Part shown: positions 32,625 to 40,438 of the stretch, piece after piece | How the letters are laid out: each line of letters starts with the position of its first letter | Numbering within the stretch: position 1 is the first letter of the stretch | Assembly (NCBI RefSeq): GCF_022815725.1 | Contig: NZ_JALGRF010000002.1 | Location: forward strand, 248,001 to 312,000 | Source: Streptomyces sp. APSN-46.1 | GTDB lineage: Bacteria > Actinomycetota > Actinomycetes > Streptomycetales > Streptomycetaceae | Length of the DNA stretch: 64,000 nt | Direction: 5' to 3' | Made by a program: the position numbers and the translations under genes | The notes under the pieces: model-generated | What the model saw: only the letters and a program-made list of their open reading frames with translations | Databases searched by the model: none | What the model was told of the DNA's origin: nothing

Positions 32625-33830
32625 TCACCACAGGACGGGGAGCGTTTCGGGGCCGCGGATCAGCGCGCCCCGCCGCCAGTGCAGCTCCCCCTCGGGGACG
32701 GCCAGGCGGAGCCGCGGGAACCGGTCCCAGAGGGACCCGAGGATGATCTCGGACTCCATGCGGGCCATCGCCGCCCCGGGGCAGTAGTGCGGGCCGTGGC
32801 CGAAGGCCAGGTGCGGGTTGGCGACGCGGTCGAAGTCGAGCCGCTCCGGGTCGGCGAAGACCGACGGGTCGCGGTTGGCGCTCAGGTAGGACACGTACAC
32901 GGCTTCGCCGGCCGGGATCGGCACGCCGCCGACCTCGACGTCCTCCAGGGTGATCCGCGCCAGGCCCACGGCGTTGCGGTGGGGGATGTAGCGCAGCAGT
33001 TCGTCGACGGCCTGCGGGATCAGCTCGGGCTCGGCGCGCAGCCGGGCCAGGTGTGCGGGCCGGGTGAGCAGGGCGAAGACCATGTTGGCGCTGTTGTTGC
33101 GTACCGCGTGAGCGCCGCTGATCTGGACCAGGGCCGCGAGACTGACGGCCTCCGCCTCATCGAGGGCACCGCTTCCGACGGCGTCGGCCAGGACTGCGGC
33201 GAGCCCCTCGCCGCCCGGGCCCCGGCGGCGGGTCAGCAGGGCGGAGAAGTAGTCGCCCAGCTCGGTCTTGGCCGCTTCGCTGGCCTCACGGCCGGCCGCG
33301 GCGGAAATGATGGTGTCCGACCAGTGCCCCATCCGGTCGCGGTCCGCTGCCGGTACGCCGACCAGTTCGGAGACCACGGCCAGCGGGAACGGGCGGTTGA
33401 GGTGGGCCACCAGATCGAGTGGCGGACCGTGCCGCTCCATCTCGGCCAGGAGGCCGTCCATGACCGCCTGGGCACGGTCGCGCAGGCGGCGCATGCTGCG
33501 GGCGGTGAACGCGGCGGCGACCACCCGCCTGATCCTGGTGTGCTCCGGCGGGTCGGCGAACCCGACGGCGCCGGCCAGCGGGATGAAGTGCGGGACGAGC
33601 CGGGTGAGGGGCCGCCCCGGGACCGCACGCCGACTGAACCTGGGGTCGACCGAGACGAACTTGACGTCCTCGTACCGGGTCACCACCCAGGCGTGCCCCT
33701 CCCCGTGGGGCAGTCGGATGCGCGCGACGGGCTCCTCGTGGAGCAGGCGGGCCAGCATGGGGTCGTAGTCGAGGCCGGGGAGGTCCGGCGGGGCCCAGAA
33801 GTGGACCGGGGCGTGGGGCGCGACAGTCAC
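32625..33830 (-). CDS. Cytochrome P450, CYP158A-like
   Basis: A 401-aa P450 with heme loop FGHGPHYCPGAAM, ExxR in VDELLRYIP, and end RGPETLPVLW. I-helix GAHAVRNNSANM lacks the acid-Thr pair and matches the CYP158A2 pattern I recall. CYP158A2 dimerises and trimerises flaviolin to pigments in S. coelicolor, where it also follows rppA. GTG at 33830; only a weak AGGA site upstream. It starts 82 bp after rppA. Confidence 0.9.
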   Translation of the reverse strand: MTVAPHAPVHFWAPPDLPGLDYDPMLARLLHEEPVARIRLPHGEGHAWVVTRYEDVKFVSVDPRFSRRAVPGRPLTRLVPHFIPLAGAVGFADPPEHTRIRRVVAAAFTARSMRRLRDRAQAVMDGLLAEMERHGPPLDLVAHLNRPFPLAVVSELVGVPAADRDRMGHWSDTIISAAAGREASEAAKTELGDYFSALLTRRRGPGGEGLAAVLADAVGSGALDEAEAVSLAALVQISGAHAVRNNSANMVFALLTRPAHLARLRAEPELIPQAVDELLRYIPHRNAVGLARITLEDVEVGGVPIPAGEAVYVSYLSANRDPSVFADPERLDFDRVANPHLAFGHGPHYCPGAAMARMESEIILGSLWDRFPRLRLAVPEGELHWRRGALIRGPETLPVLW

Positions 33831-33912
33831 GGGCGGCGAATCCTAGATCGAGAGGAGGGGCGGGAGGCGGGGGAGCGCCGGCGCCGGCGCTGGCGCGCCG
33901 ACGCCGCGGGCG

Positions 33913-35043
33913 TCAGCGGCCCGCGTGGCTGAGAGGGCGGTCGGCCGACAGCGCCGTGCTGCTCGCACCGGAGGCGCGCTGGCGGCCGATCCTGCCGGTG
34001 GTGGTCCACCGCCCGAGGGCGATCTCCGCGCTGATCCCGGGGCCGAAACCGGCGATCAGCCCACGGGCCTGATCGGCGACTCCGCCCTCGTCGAACAGGC
34101 GGCGGAGGGCGTCCAGGACGACGGCGCTGGCGATGTTCCCGTACTCGGTGAGCGTGGCCCGGCTGAAACGGAAGGCTTCCGAGGGGACCTTGAGGTGGGT
34201 GGAGAGATCGTCCAGGATGCGCGGGCCGCCCGCGTGGACGATGTAGAAGTCGAGCGCGGACGCGTCCCACCCGTGCTGTCCGGCCAGGTCGGCGAGGACG
34301 GGCGCGAGCGGTTCCATCGTGCCCGGAACCCGCCGGTCCAGCAGGAAGTGGAAGCCGGTGGAACGGACGCTGTACGCGATCCAGTCCTCGGTGTCCGGGA
34401 TCAGGTGCGAGCCGTTGCGCTCGATCAGGACTCCGGTTCCGCCGGAGCCGCGCACGACCGCGGCGGCCACGGCGTCACCGAAGAGTCCGTTGGAGAGCAG
34501 AGTGCCCACGCCGAGATCGTCGGGCTGATAGCTCAGCGAGCAGAACTCGCAGGCGACGACGAGCGCGTTGGCCTCCGGGTAGGCGGTGCAGAAGTCGTGC
34601 GCCCGGTTGATCGCGCTGCCGCCGGCGGCGCAGCCGAGCTGGGCGATGGGGAGTTGCCGGGTGTCGGACCGGAACCCCAGCTTGTTGATCATCCAGGCCG
34701 TCAGCGAGGGCATCATGAAGCCGGTGCAGGAGACGTAGACGATCAGGTCGATCTCACTCGCGGCCAGCCGGGCGTTGTGCAGGGCCCGTTGGACGACGTC
34801 CGGCACCCGGGCCTTGGCCTCAGCCTCGTAGACGCGGTTGCGGGCCTCGAAGCCCGGATGCCGCAGAGTCTCCTCGAGCGGCTGGACCAGGTGTCGCTTC
34901 CTGACGCCGGTGTTGGTGATCAGCCGGAGCGCCAGCGGCAGCTGGGGGTGGTCCGGATGGACGGTGCGCACGAGATCGAGGGTCTGCTCAAGGCTGATCA
35001 CGTGCTCGGGCACGGCTACAGCGGGTCGGCATAACGTGGCCAT
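33913..35043 (-). CDS. rppA: Type III polyketide synthase, 1,3,6,8-tetrahydroxynaphthalene synthase
   Basis: A 376-aa RppA-type enzyme making tetrahydroxynaphthalene from five malonyl-CoA. Catalytic triad at the canonical RppA positions: Cys138 (QLGCAAGG), His270 (YIVHAGG), Asn303 (EYGNIAS); Tyr224 (WIAY), which selects the malonyl starter, is also present. The C-terminus has ~25 extra Ser/Ala/Arg-rich residues. Codon 4 is TTA (35032-35034, minus strand), predicting bldA dependence. First gene of a four-gene operon. Confidence 0.96.
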   Translation of the reverse strand: MATLCRPAVAVPEHVISLEQTLDLVRTVHPDHPQLPLALRLITNTGVRKRHLVQPLEETLRHPGFEARNRVYEAEAKARVPDVVQRALHNARLAASEIDLIVYVSCTGFMMPSLTAWMINKLGFRSDTRQLPIAQLGCAAGGSAINRAHDFCTAYPEANALVVACEFCSLSYQPDDLGVGTLLSNGLFGDAVAAAVVRGSGGTGVLIERNGSHLIPDTEDWIAYSVRSTGFHFLLDRRVPGTMEPLAPVLADLAGQHGWDASALDFYIVHAGGPRILDDLSTHLKVPSEAFRFSRATLTEYGNIASAVVLDALRRLFDEGGVADQARGLIAGFGPGISAEIALGRWTTTGRIGRQRASGASSTALSADRPLSHAGR

Positions 35044-35253
35044 GGGCGGACATCCAGGGACAGAGGAAGAGCGCCCAGCCGCAAGAACCGGGCGCGTGGC
35101 GAGTCGCCATGCTGATCGTTTCCGATGTCATACGCAGGGAGCAAACCGGAAATAACTACCGAGAATCATCTAATCAGCTGATGTATCCGGGGCGCCGAGC
35201 CGGACGAAGGCGCAGAGCCTTGGCTGAATCGGAGTCCCGCCCGCCAAGGCCGG

Positions 35254-35278
35254 GCAGGGGCTTACGCCGCCGCTACGG
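35254..35278 (+). repeat. Left copy of a 25-bp direct repeat (possible attachment site)
   Basis: Core GGGGCTTACGCCG followed by CCGCTACGG; 24 of 25 bases match the copy at 39945-39969 in the same orientation. The pair encloses 4.7 kb. Confidence 0.6.
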
Positions 35279-35307
35279 CATGCGCGCCGCCGACGGCACT
35301 GGCGGCT

Positions 35308-35363
35308 CGCCGTGTCCGGCCGCCCGCGGATTCCGGCGAGCGCGTGCAGCGCCGGACACGGCG
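35308..35363 (-). terminator. Hairpin after the mtnK-like gene
   Basis: Perfect 13-bp arms CGCCGTGTCCGGC and GCCGGACACGGCG with a 30-nt loop, starting 8 bases after the TGA on the minus strand. Confidence 0.6.
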
Positions 35364-35370
35364 CTGCACG

Positions 35371-36627
35371 TCAACCGTTCCGGGCAGCCGCCGTGAGGTC
35401 AGCGGCGGTGCGGTAACCGGTCGGGGCTGTCACCAGGGAACGGGCCAGTGCCAGGGCTCGACGTTCCGCTTCGGCGCGAACGGTGGCGTCGGTGATGGTG
35501 GTGAAGTCGGCGGGGCGGGCGAAGCCGACGATCCGCCGGATGATCTCCGCGCCGCAGAAGCCCAGCGTCTCCGTGAACAACTCGCCGAGGTAGCGCTGCC
35601 GTTCGGCCTCCAGTGCTGTTGCCGCTTCCCCGGCGAAGAGGGCGGGAGGATAGGCGTCCCCGTCTGCGTGGTCGCGCCACAGCCGGGTGAAGTGTGTTCG
35701 GAACCCGTCCCAGAGCTGTTCCACGCTGGACAGCAGCCAGTTTCGTTGCTCCGACCGGTTGGGTTCGTGCGCGCCGGCTGCGAAGTACCCGATGAGGAGG
35801 TGGGCCAGGAGAGTGCCGATGTCGAAGCCCATGGGCCCGTAACAGGCGAACTCCTGGTCGATCACGCCGATGGACGGCTCGGTCCCGGACTCGGACACCA
35901 TGATCGAACCAGTGTGCAGGTCTCCGTGCAGGAGTGCCTCGCGGGAGGTGAGGTAGCGCGACTTCAGCCGGGACACGGCGAGTTTCAGCTCGATGTCCTG
36001 CTGGAGTTCCCTCACGTCCGCATCGAGCTCCGGGCTGGTCCACCGGTTGCGAGGATGCGGCAGGAGGATCTCGGTGAAGACCATGTCTTCCATGATCTGG
36101 CACATGGCTGTGTTGGCCTCGAAGTACGACGTCAACTCCCGCTTGCGCCCGGCCGGCAGGGCGAGGTCCGATGTGAAGAAGAGCGTGTGGGCCAGGTAGC
36201 GGGCGGCATGCTCGGCGAAGTGCGGGTAACAGGCACCGGCCGTCAGCCCGGTCCGCATGACCGTGTGCCCTTCCAAGTACTCCACGGTGAGGAGATGTTC
36301 GGCGGCGTCGACGTGCAGCGGCTCCGGCAGGTACGGGGCGGCGTGGCGCCGGTGCTCGACCAGCGCGCGATGCTCGAACATGACCCGTTGCGGCGTCAGC
36401 GGCCAGCTCGGTCCGGCCGCCCGCACATACGGGGGAGCCTGCTTGACGCATACGGCCCCCGCCGGGCCACGGACGGCGAACACCAGGTTGACGTTGCCGT
36501 CGCCGATCTCCCGGGCGGACCACTCTTCCCGGACGCCGCCCAGTCTGCACGCGAGTCCGGGTTGTCGGGCCAAGTGGTCGAGGAGCTTCGCGATCTCGGG
36601 TTCGACGATGGAGGGGGGAGCGGGCAT
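35371..36627 (-). CDS. mtnK: S-methyl-5-thioribose kinase-like protein
   Basis: A 418-aa APH-fold kinase closest in pattern to MtnK, which phosphorylates methylthioribose in methionine salvage: GDGNVNLVFAV for the ATP site, catalytic LLHGDLHTGSIMV, then VIDQEFACYGPMGFDIGTLLAHL. ATG at 36627 is preceded by AGGAG. It follows the amine oxidase by 58 bp on the same strand. No other salvage gene (mtnA etc.) is near, and the gene lies between the direct repeats, so the true substrate may be another sugar or aminosugar. Fold certain, substrate inferred. Confidence 0.82.
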   Translation of the reverse strand: MPAPPSIVEPEIAKLLDHLARQPGLACRLGGVREEWSAREIGDGNVNLVFAVRGPAGAVCVKQAPPYVRAAGPSWPLTPQRVMFEHRALVEHRRHAAPYLPEPLHVDAAEHLLTVEYLEGHTVMRTGLTAGACYPHFAEHAARYLAHTLFFTSDLALPAGRKRELTSYFEANTAMCQIMEDMVFTEILLPHPRNRWTSPELDADVRELQQDIELKLAVSRLKSRYLTSREALLHGDLHTGSIMVSESGTEPSIGVIDQEFACYGPMGFDIGTLLAHLLIGYFAAGAHEPNRSEQRNWLLSSVEQLWDGFRTHFTRLWRDHADGDAYPPALFAGEAATALEAERQRYLGELFTETLGFCGAEIIRRIVGFARPADFTTITDATVRAEAERRALALARSLVTAPTGYRTAADLTAAARNG

Positions 36628-36685
36628 GTCTACTCCTGTGGTGAGGACTCGATCGGGGCCGTGAGCAGTGATGAAGGCGCGGATG

Positions 36686-38224
36686 TCATGAGAGCCAGGG
36701 CGGCCGGGGCAGGCCGAGGTGCGCCTGCAGGACCTGCTCGGCGCAGCTGAGAGCGCCAGGTATAGAACCCGGGTCCTCGGTCCAGCAGTCGCTGACGACG
36801 TGCAAGGACGCTCCGGGTGCGGGGGCGCGCATACGGACCGCGACCTGCTCCGGGTCCCGCCCGGTCCGCCACAGGTGCCAGGCTCCCGAGTGGGGGCGGC
36901 GCCCCCAGTCCTGCCAACAGGCCGCCACCGGCGGGGGGGCCTGTACTCCGTGCATGCGGCACAGCAGCCGGTGGGCGTGGGCGACGGCCGCGGCGGTGGC
37001 GGGCGGGCCGCCGTCGAACGTGGCTCCGCTCGCCGGCTCGCCATGTGCGGGCCCCGTTCCGAAGCGGTCCCAGAGCGATGCGGACGGACCGCTGGGGTAC
37101 GCGGCCAGCAGCAGCCTCGACGCCCCTCCCGGTTCGTACCACACCTGCCGCAGCGGGAGATCGGTGGTGCTGCGCCCGGCCCGCACGCCACACGCGCGCC
37201 ACCACGGCTCGTCGTAGGCCAGGAACAGCTTCGAGGCGCGCACCGGCTCGACGGCTTCCAGGTCCTCGGCCCACGAGGACCCGAACACCCCGGGCCCTGC
37301 CGCAAGGCGCCGCAGGGCGCCTTGCGGCAGGGCCAGCACCACCGTCTCGGCCTGGACGCGCTCACGCCGGCCGGTGTCCCGGCCGGTGTGGTCTTCGACG
37401 GCGAACGTCAGTTCGTAGGTCCCGCCGGTCCTGCGGGCACGGTCGATCCGGCACAGTCGGCGGCCCCGACGCGTGCGGCCCCCGGCCTCCTCGAACCCGG
37501 TGTGCAAAGCCCTGGGCAGATCCTCCATGCCGCAGGAGAGCGTGACGTACTCGGCCTGCGGCGGTGTCCCGAACAACACGTCGATCCAGGCCGCCGAGCC
37601 ACCCGGGTGCATGTCGTACCCATCGGTGTCGGCGACGAGCCGTAACGCCTCGTGGCTCAGCGCCGCCGCGAGGACCCGCGGCCAGGAGACCTCCACCAGG
37701 GGCTCGCCCTGTACCAGCGCCGCCCCGTGTGCCGCCCGGTAGAGGGCTCGTGCCGACGCCGCATCAGCGTCCCGGCCCTCCCGGACCGCCCGGTGGTATT
37801 TCTCCCGCAGGCGTCCGAATCCCGGCACCGCCGATTCGACGGCCAGGAGCGTCAACTCGTCCGCATCCGATCCCTGTTCCCGTTTCCCCAATCGGTACGG
37901 AATGCGAGCGCAATGGGCGAAATCCCGCTGGTGCACCAGCATGCCGCGCGCCTGCACCACATTTTCCGGCCGCCCGAAAGGGAAGGGGACCAGGGCGTCG
38001 GTCAGCCCCAGATGTTTCAGCAGGGCCATCACCGGAGCGGCTTCCGTGTTCAAGCGCATGGCACCCAGTTCCGCCCACCCCCCGCCGTGCACCGGGACGG
38101 ACCAGATCCGGCCGCCCACTCGGTGTCCGCTCTCGTACAGCGTCACCTCCCGCGAGCCCACGGCCAGCCGGAAGGCGGTGTAACAGCCTCCCACACCCGC
38201 ACCGATCACGGCCACTCCGCCCAC
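36686..38224 (-). CDS. FAD-dependent amine oxidase
   Basis: A 512-aa flavin amine oxidase. N-terminal dinucleotide fold VAVIGAGVGGCYTAF and the flavin-contact strand YESGHRVGGRIWS; later TVVLALPQGALRRL. The C-terminal FAD motif is atypical (VSDCWTEDPGSIPGALSCAEQ). It resembles L-amino-acid and polyamine oxidases, but I cannot name the substrate. GTG at 38224 (GTG at 38215 also possible). One codon is TTA (37643-37645, minus strand), so it should be bldA-dependent. Divergent from the 38337 gene; probably co-transcribed with the mtnK-like gene. Confidence 0.85.
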   Translation of the reverse strand: MGGVAVIGAGVGGCYTAFRLAVGSREVTLYESGHRVGGRIWSVPVHGGGWAELGAMRLNTEAAPVMALLKHLGLTDALVPFPFGRPENVVQARGMLVHQRDFAHCARIPYRLGKREQGSDADELTLLAVESAVPGFGRLREKYHRAVREGRDADAASARALYRAAHGAALVQGEPLVEVSWPRVLAAALSHEALRLVADTDGYDMHPGGSAAWIDVLFGTPPQAEYVTLSCGMEDLPRALHTGFEEAGGRTRRGRRLCRIDRARRTGGTYELTFAVEDHTGRDTGRRERVQAETVVLALPQGALRRLAAGPGVFGSSWAEDLEAVEPVRASKLFLAYDEPWWRACGVRAGRSTTDLPLRQVWYEPGGASRLLLAAYPSGPSASLWDRFGTGPAHGEPASGATFDGGPPATAAAVAHAHRLLCRMHGVQAPPPVAACWQDWGRRPHSGAWHLWRTGRDPEQVAVRMRAPAPGASLHVVSDCWTEDPGSIPGALSCAEQVLQAHLGLPRPPWLS

Positions 38225-38272
38225 GCGTCACCCCGCCGGTTCGAGCCAATCAGACGTCTTTCTCTTTACCGC

Positions 38273-38289
38273 TCCATGCCGGACATGGA
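38273..38289. promoter_or_regulatory. Dyad in the divergent promoter region
   Basis: TCCATG-CCGGA-CATGGA, between the amine oxidase and the 38337 gene, in an AT-richer 112-bp gap. Candidate operator shared by both. Confidence 0.35.
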
Positions 38290-38336
38290 ACATCAATTGA
38301 ACAAATCAAGCGACCGTCGCGGCAACGGGAGACTAA

Positions 38337-39005
38337 GTGATCTTCAGGACCGACGTACTCGCCCAAGCACCCTCCGCCTATGACGCACTGTCTGAATACT
38401 TCCGGGACGTTCGCGCCTTCTACGAGGTCATCAGCGTTCGCTTCGCGATCCCGGAGTACGGCGTTCGCCTCACCCCCGTGGCCGGAAATGAACTGCATTC
38501 CAACGCCAACAGTTACTTGCTCTCCGACAACAGCTCCTACCCCTTCTACCTCTGGCTGCCCACCTGGCTCGGCCGCTTCTACATCGACCCCGAGCGCATC
38601 CCGGCGGACTGTCCGGCCGACGACTGTCCCACCGACAAAGCCGGCCTCATTGCCTTCGTCTGGCCGTGGCTGGGCTTCAACGACGCATACGTCAAGGACG
38701 CCGACGGACCTGAGTGCTGGTTCGGCGTTGCGGATGCCCGCCCGGAGGACCCGCACGAGACTGTCCGCACCACAGCCAGCAGCTTGTTCAACTACTTCCG
38801 CCTCGAACGCACCCTGGACGACGAGAAGGACGGCTGGGCCACCGGCACGTTCGCCGGCCGCGACATCGGCTGCAACCTCACCGGCCGCTGGCACCTGCGC
38901 CGCGCTCCCATGGCAGAGCTGACCAGTTACTACGAGGTCGAACGCAACATCATCAGGCCTCTTGGGGAGAAATTCACCGCGTTGGCCGGCTCGGCAGACG
39001 CTTGA
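38337..39005 (+). CDS. Protein of unknown function
   Basis: A 222-aa soluble protein, rich in aromatic residues (YPFYLWLPTWLGRFYIDPERI, VWPWLGFNDAYV), with no signal peptide or membrane helix and three cysteines. I recognise no family. GTG at 38337 lies 5 bases after GGGAGA. Codon use looks slightly less GC-biased than neighbours. The stop overlaps the start of the acyl-CoA dehydrogenase remnant (TGATG), so the two were once coupled. It lies between the direct repeats. Confidence 0.72.
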   Translation: MIFRTDVLAQAPSAYDALSEYFRDVRAFYEVISVRFAIPEYGVRLTPVAGNELHSNANSYLLSDNSSYPFYLWLPTWLGRFYIDPERIPADCPADDCPTDKAGLIAFVWPWLGFNDAYVKDADGPECWFGVADARPEDPHETVRTTASSLFNYFRLERTLDDEKDGWATGTFAGRDIGCNLTGRWHLRRAPMAELTSYYEVERNIIRPLGEKFTALAGSADA

Positions 39006-39890
39006 TGGTCGGATCCCCCGCATCTCGGCGTCCCGACGCCGAGATGCTGTCCGAGACGTCTCGTGTCGCCGACGAGCTGCTGAGCCCCAGCGCCGACCGG
39101 ACCGCACACGACGGTGTGCCCCGCGCCCACTTGGACGCCCTCGGTGCGTCTGGCGCCCTCGGCCTGGCGACCCGGAACCCGGCCCTGCTCCGGCGCGCCA
39201 CGGAGATCGTCTCGGCAGCCGACGGCGCCACCTGGTTCGTCTACGCTCAACACCACCAGCCCGTCAGAGCGGTCGCCGCCAGCGACAACCAGATTCTGCG
39301 GGACCGCTGGCTCACCCCCCTGCTCACCGGCCGGCCCCTCAGCGGCCACGCGATCTCGACGTGTCCGTCACACGCGACCAGGTCGTGAGCTTGTCCCGGC
39401 ACGAGGACTGGCTGCGCACCTACCTCCACCGCAACGCCAACACCCACCCCGCCGTGTTCGGCCATGTGCAGGGGACCACCCGGTATCTCGGCCGGTACGA
39501 GGCGTTCAAGGGCTGGGCCGACAGCGCGACACTCCTTGCCGACCGGCTCACGAAGCGACCGAGGAACGGCTCGCGACCCGCGCGGCCGTCGTCGACCTGG
39601 CACTGCGCAGCGCCGCCGCGTGCCTCGCGGCATCTGGTGCCCGGGCCATGGGGTCGGACACTACGGCGGCCCGGCTGATGGGCGAAGCCTCGTTCCATCT
39701 GGTCCACGGCCAGACACCCCAGGCCAAGCACGCGTACGCACACCTCACGGACGCCCGAACCACACATGCCCTGACGTGCCGCCGATCTTCGGAAGCGCAC
39801 CGAGGCTCCGCAGGAGCTGCCCGCCGTGGTATCGCCGGCGGACCAGTCGCGGCACAACTTCGGGAAGTTTTCGGGAAGAACAGCCGTTAA
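39005..39890 (+). pseudogene. Acyl-CoA dehydrogenase-like, decayed
   Basis: Three frames together cover an acyl-CoA dehydrogenase. 39005-39388 gives the helical N-terminus (DELLSPSADRTAHDGVPRAH ... RPLSGHAIS). 39361 onward, in another frame, resumes with DQVVSLSRHEDWLR ... LLADRL. Near 39549 it shifts again to EATEERLATRAAVVDLALR ... HAYAHLTD. The beta-domain of about 130 residues that should join the first two pieces is missing. So there is an internal deletion and at least one further frameshift; the enzyme cannot be made. Confidence 0.75.
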
Positions 39891-39944
39891 GAGCCCTCCG
39901 AAGCCGGGTTCAGTCGGACTGCCACCCCTGCCGTCAGGGGCGGT

Positions 39945-39969
39945 GCAGGGGCTTACGCCGACGCTACGG
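39945..39969 (+). repeat. Right copy of the 25-bp direct repeat
   Basis: GGGGCTTACGCCG then ACGCTACGG, one base different from the left copy at 35254. It lies about 75 bp beyond the 3' end of tRNA-Arg, next to a small hairpin CCCCTG-CCGT-CAGGGG (39925-39940). Confidence 0.6.
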
Positions 39970-40001
39970 TGCCCGCGTTAAAGTGCCGCTGACCTGCAAG
40001 A

Positions 40002-40024
40002 AAGCCCTCCGCGAGGGAGGGCTT
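40002..40024 (-). terminator. tRNA-Arg terminator
   Basis: AAGCCCTCC / GGAGGGCTT, a 9-bp stem with a 5-nt loop, 20 bp downstream of the tRNA 3' end on its strand and followed by TCTTGC. Confidence 0.75.
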
Positions 40025-40043
40025 GAGGGTGGGACGTGGAGAG

Positions 40044-40116
40044 TGCCCCCGGCAGGACTCGAACCTGCGGCCAAGTGCTTAGAAGGCACCTGCTCTATCC
40101 ACTGAGCTACGGGGGC
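40044..40116 (-). tRNA. tRNA-Arg (anticodon UCU)
   Basis: Minus strand GCCCCCGTAGCTCAGTGG opens the 7-bp acceptor (GCCCCCG/CGGGGGC) and D-arm; anticodon loop CTTCTAA gives UCU, reading AGA; T-arm contains GGTTCGAGTCC. Discriminator A; CCA is not encoded. All four arms pair. tRNA genes are frequent integration sites, and a direct repeat lies close to its 3' side. Confidence 0.96.
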
Positions 40117-40438
40117 CGGAAGGTGGCCGTGGTGGCCTGGAGCCCCGGTTGGGGGTGGGGCTGTGGTCCACGCCGGGTCAAGGATAGGGCTCCGGCCGCC
40201 TTGTCCCGGTTGCTTCACTCGCGTGCCACGATGTGGAGGTTCGGTGAAGCGGTCCCGATAATCGCAGGCAGGTGCGATTCTCGCACCGCTTTTGCGTCGT
40301 GGCGCCTTGGGTGTTGTGCACTCGTTATGCCTGCGCCCCACTCGTCCTCTCTGTCCATCATGTCCCGCTGGAGTGGCGGTCGGCGCGCAGAGGGCGTATA
40401 AGCTTCAAAAATGGTCCTAAATTGGGCATTCTTCGCAT
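40117..40438. other. Region between tRNA-Arg and the GTPase operon
   Basis: 322 bp holding the tRNA promoter (minus) and the GTPase promoter (plus). A 7-bp hairpin GGTGCGA-TTC-TCGCACC is at 40271-40287. It becomes AT-richer near 40395-40435. No gene seen. Confidence 0.6.

Larger units (their letters stand above)
35044..35370. other. Intergenic region between rppA and the mtnK-like gene
   Basis: 327 bp. From rppA outward: an AT-richer part near 35107-35185, likely the rppA promoter region; the left 25-bp direct repeat (35254-35278); and a 13-bp hairpin ending the mtnK-like operon. No gene supported. Confidence 0.6.

Noticed and set aside
38714-39388. Frame joining the 38337 gene region to the dehydrogenase N-terminus as one gene
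   Set aside because: The 5' part is a shadow of the 38337 gene; family similarity begins at ATG 39005.
40044-40116. tRNA-Arg itself as one end of the direct repeat
   Set aside because: The 25-mer lies outside the tRNA and no tRNA 3' fragment was found near 35254, so classic tRNA integration is not shown.
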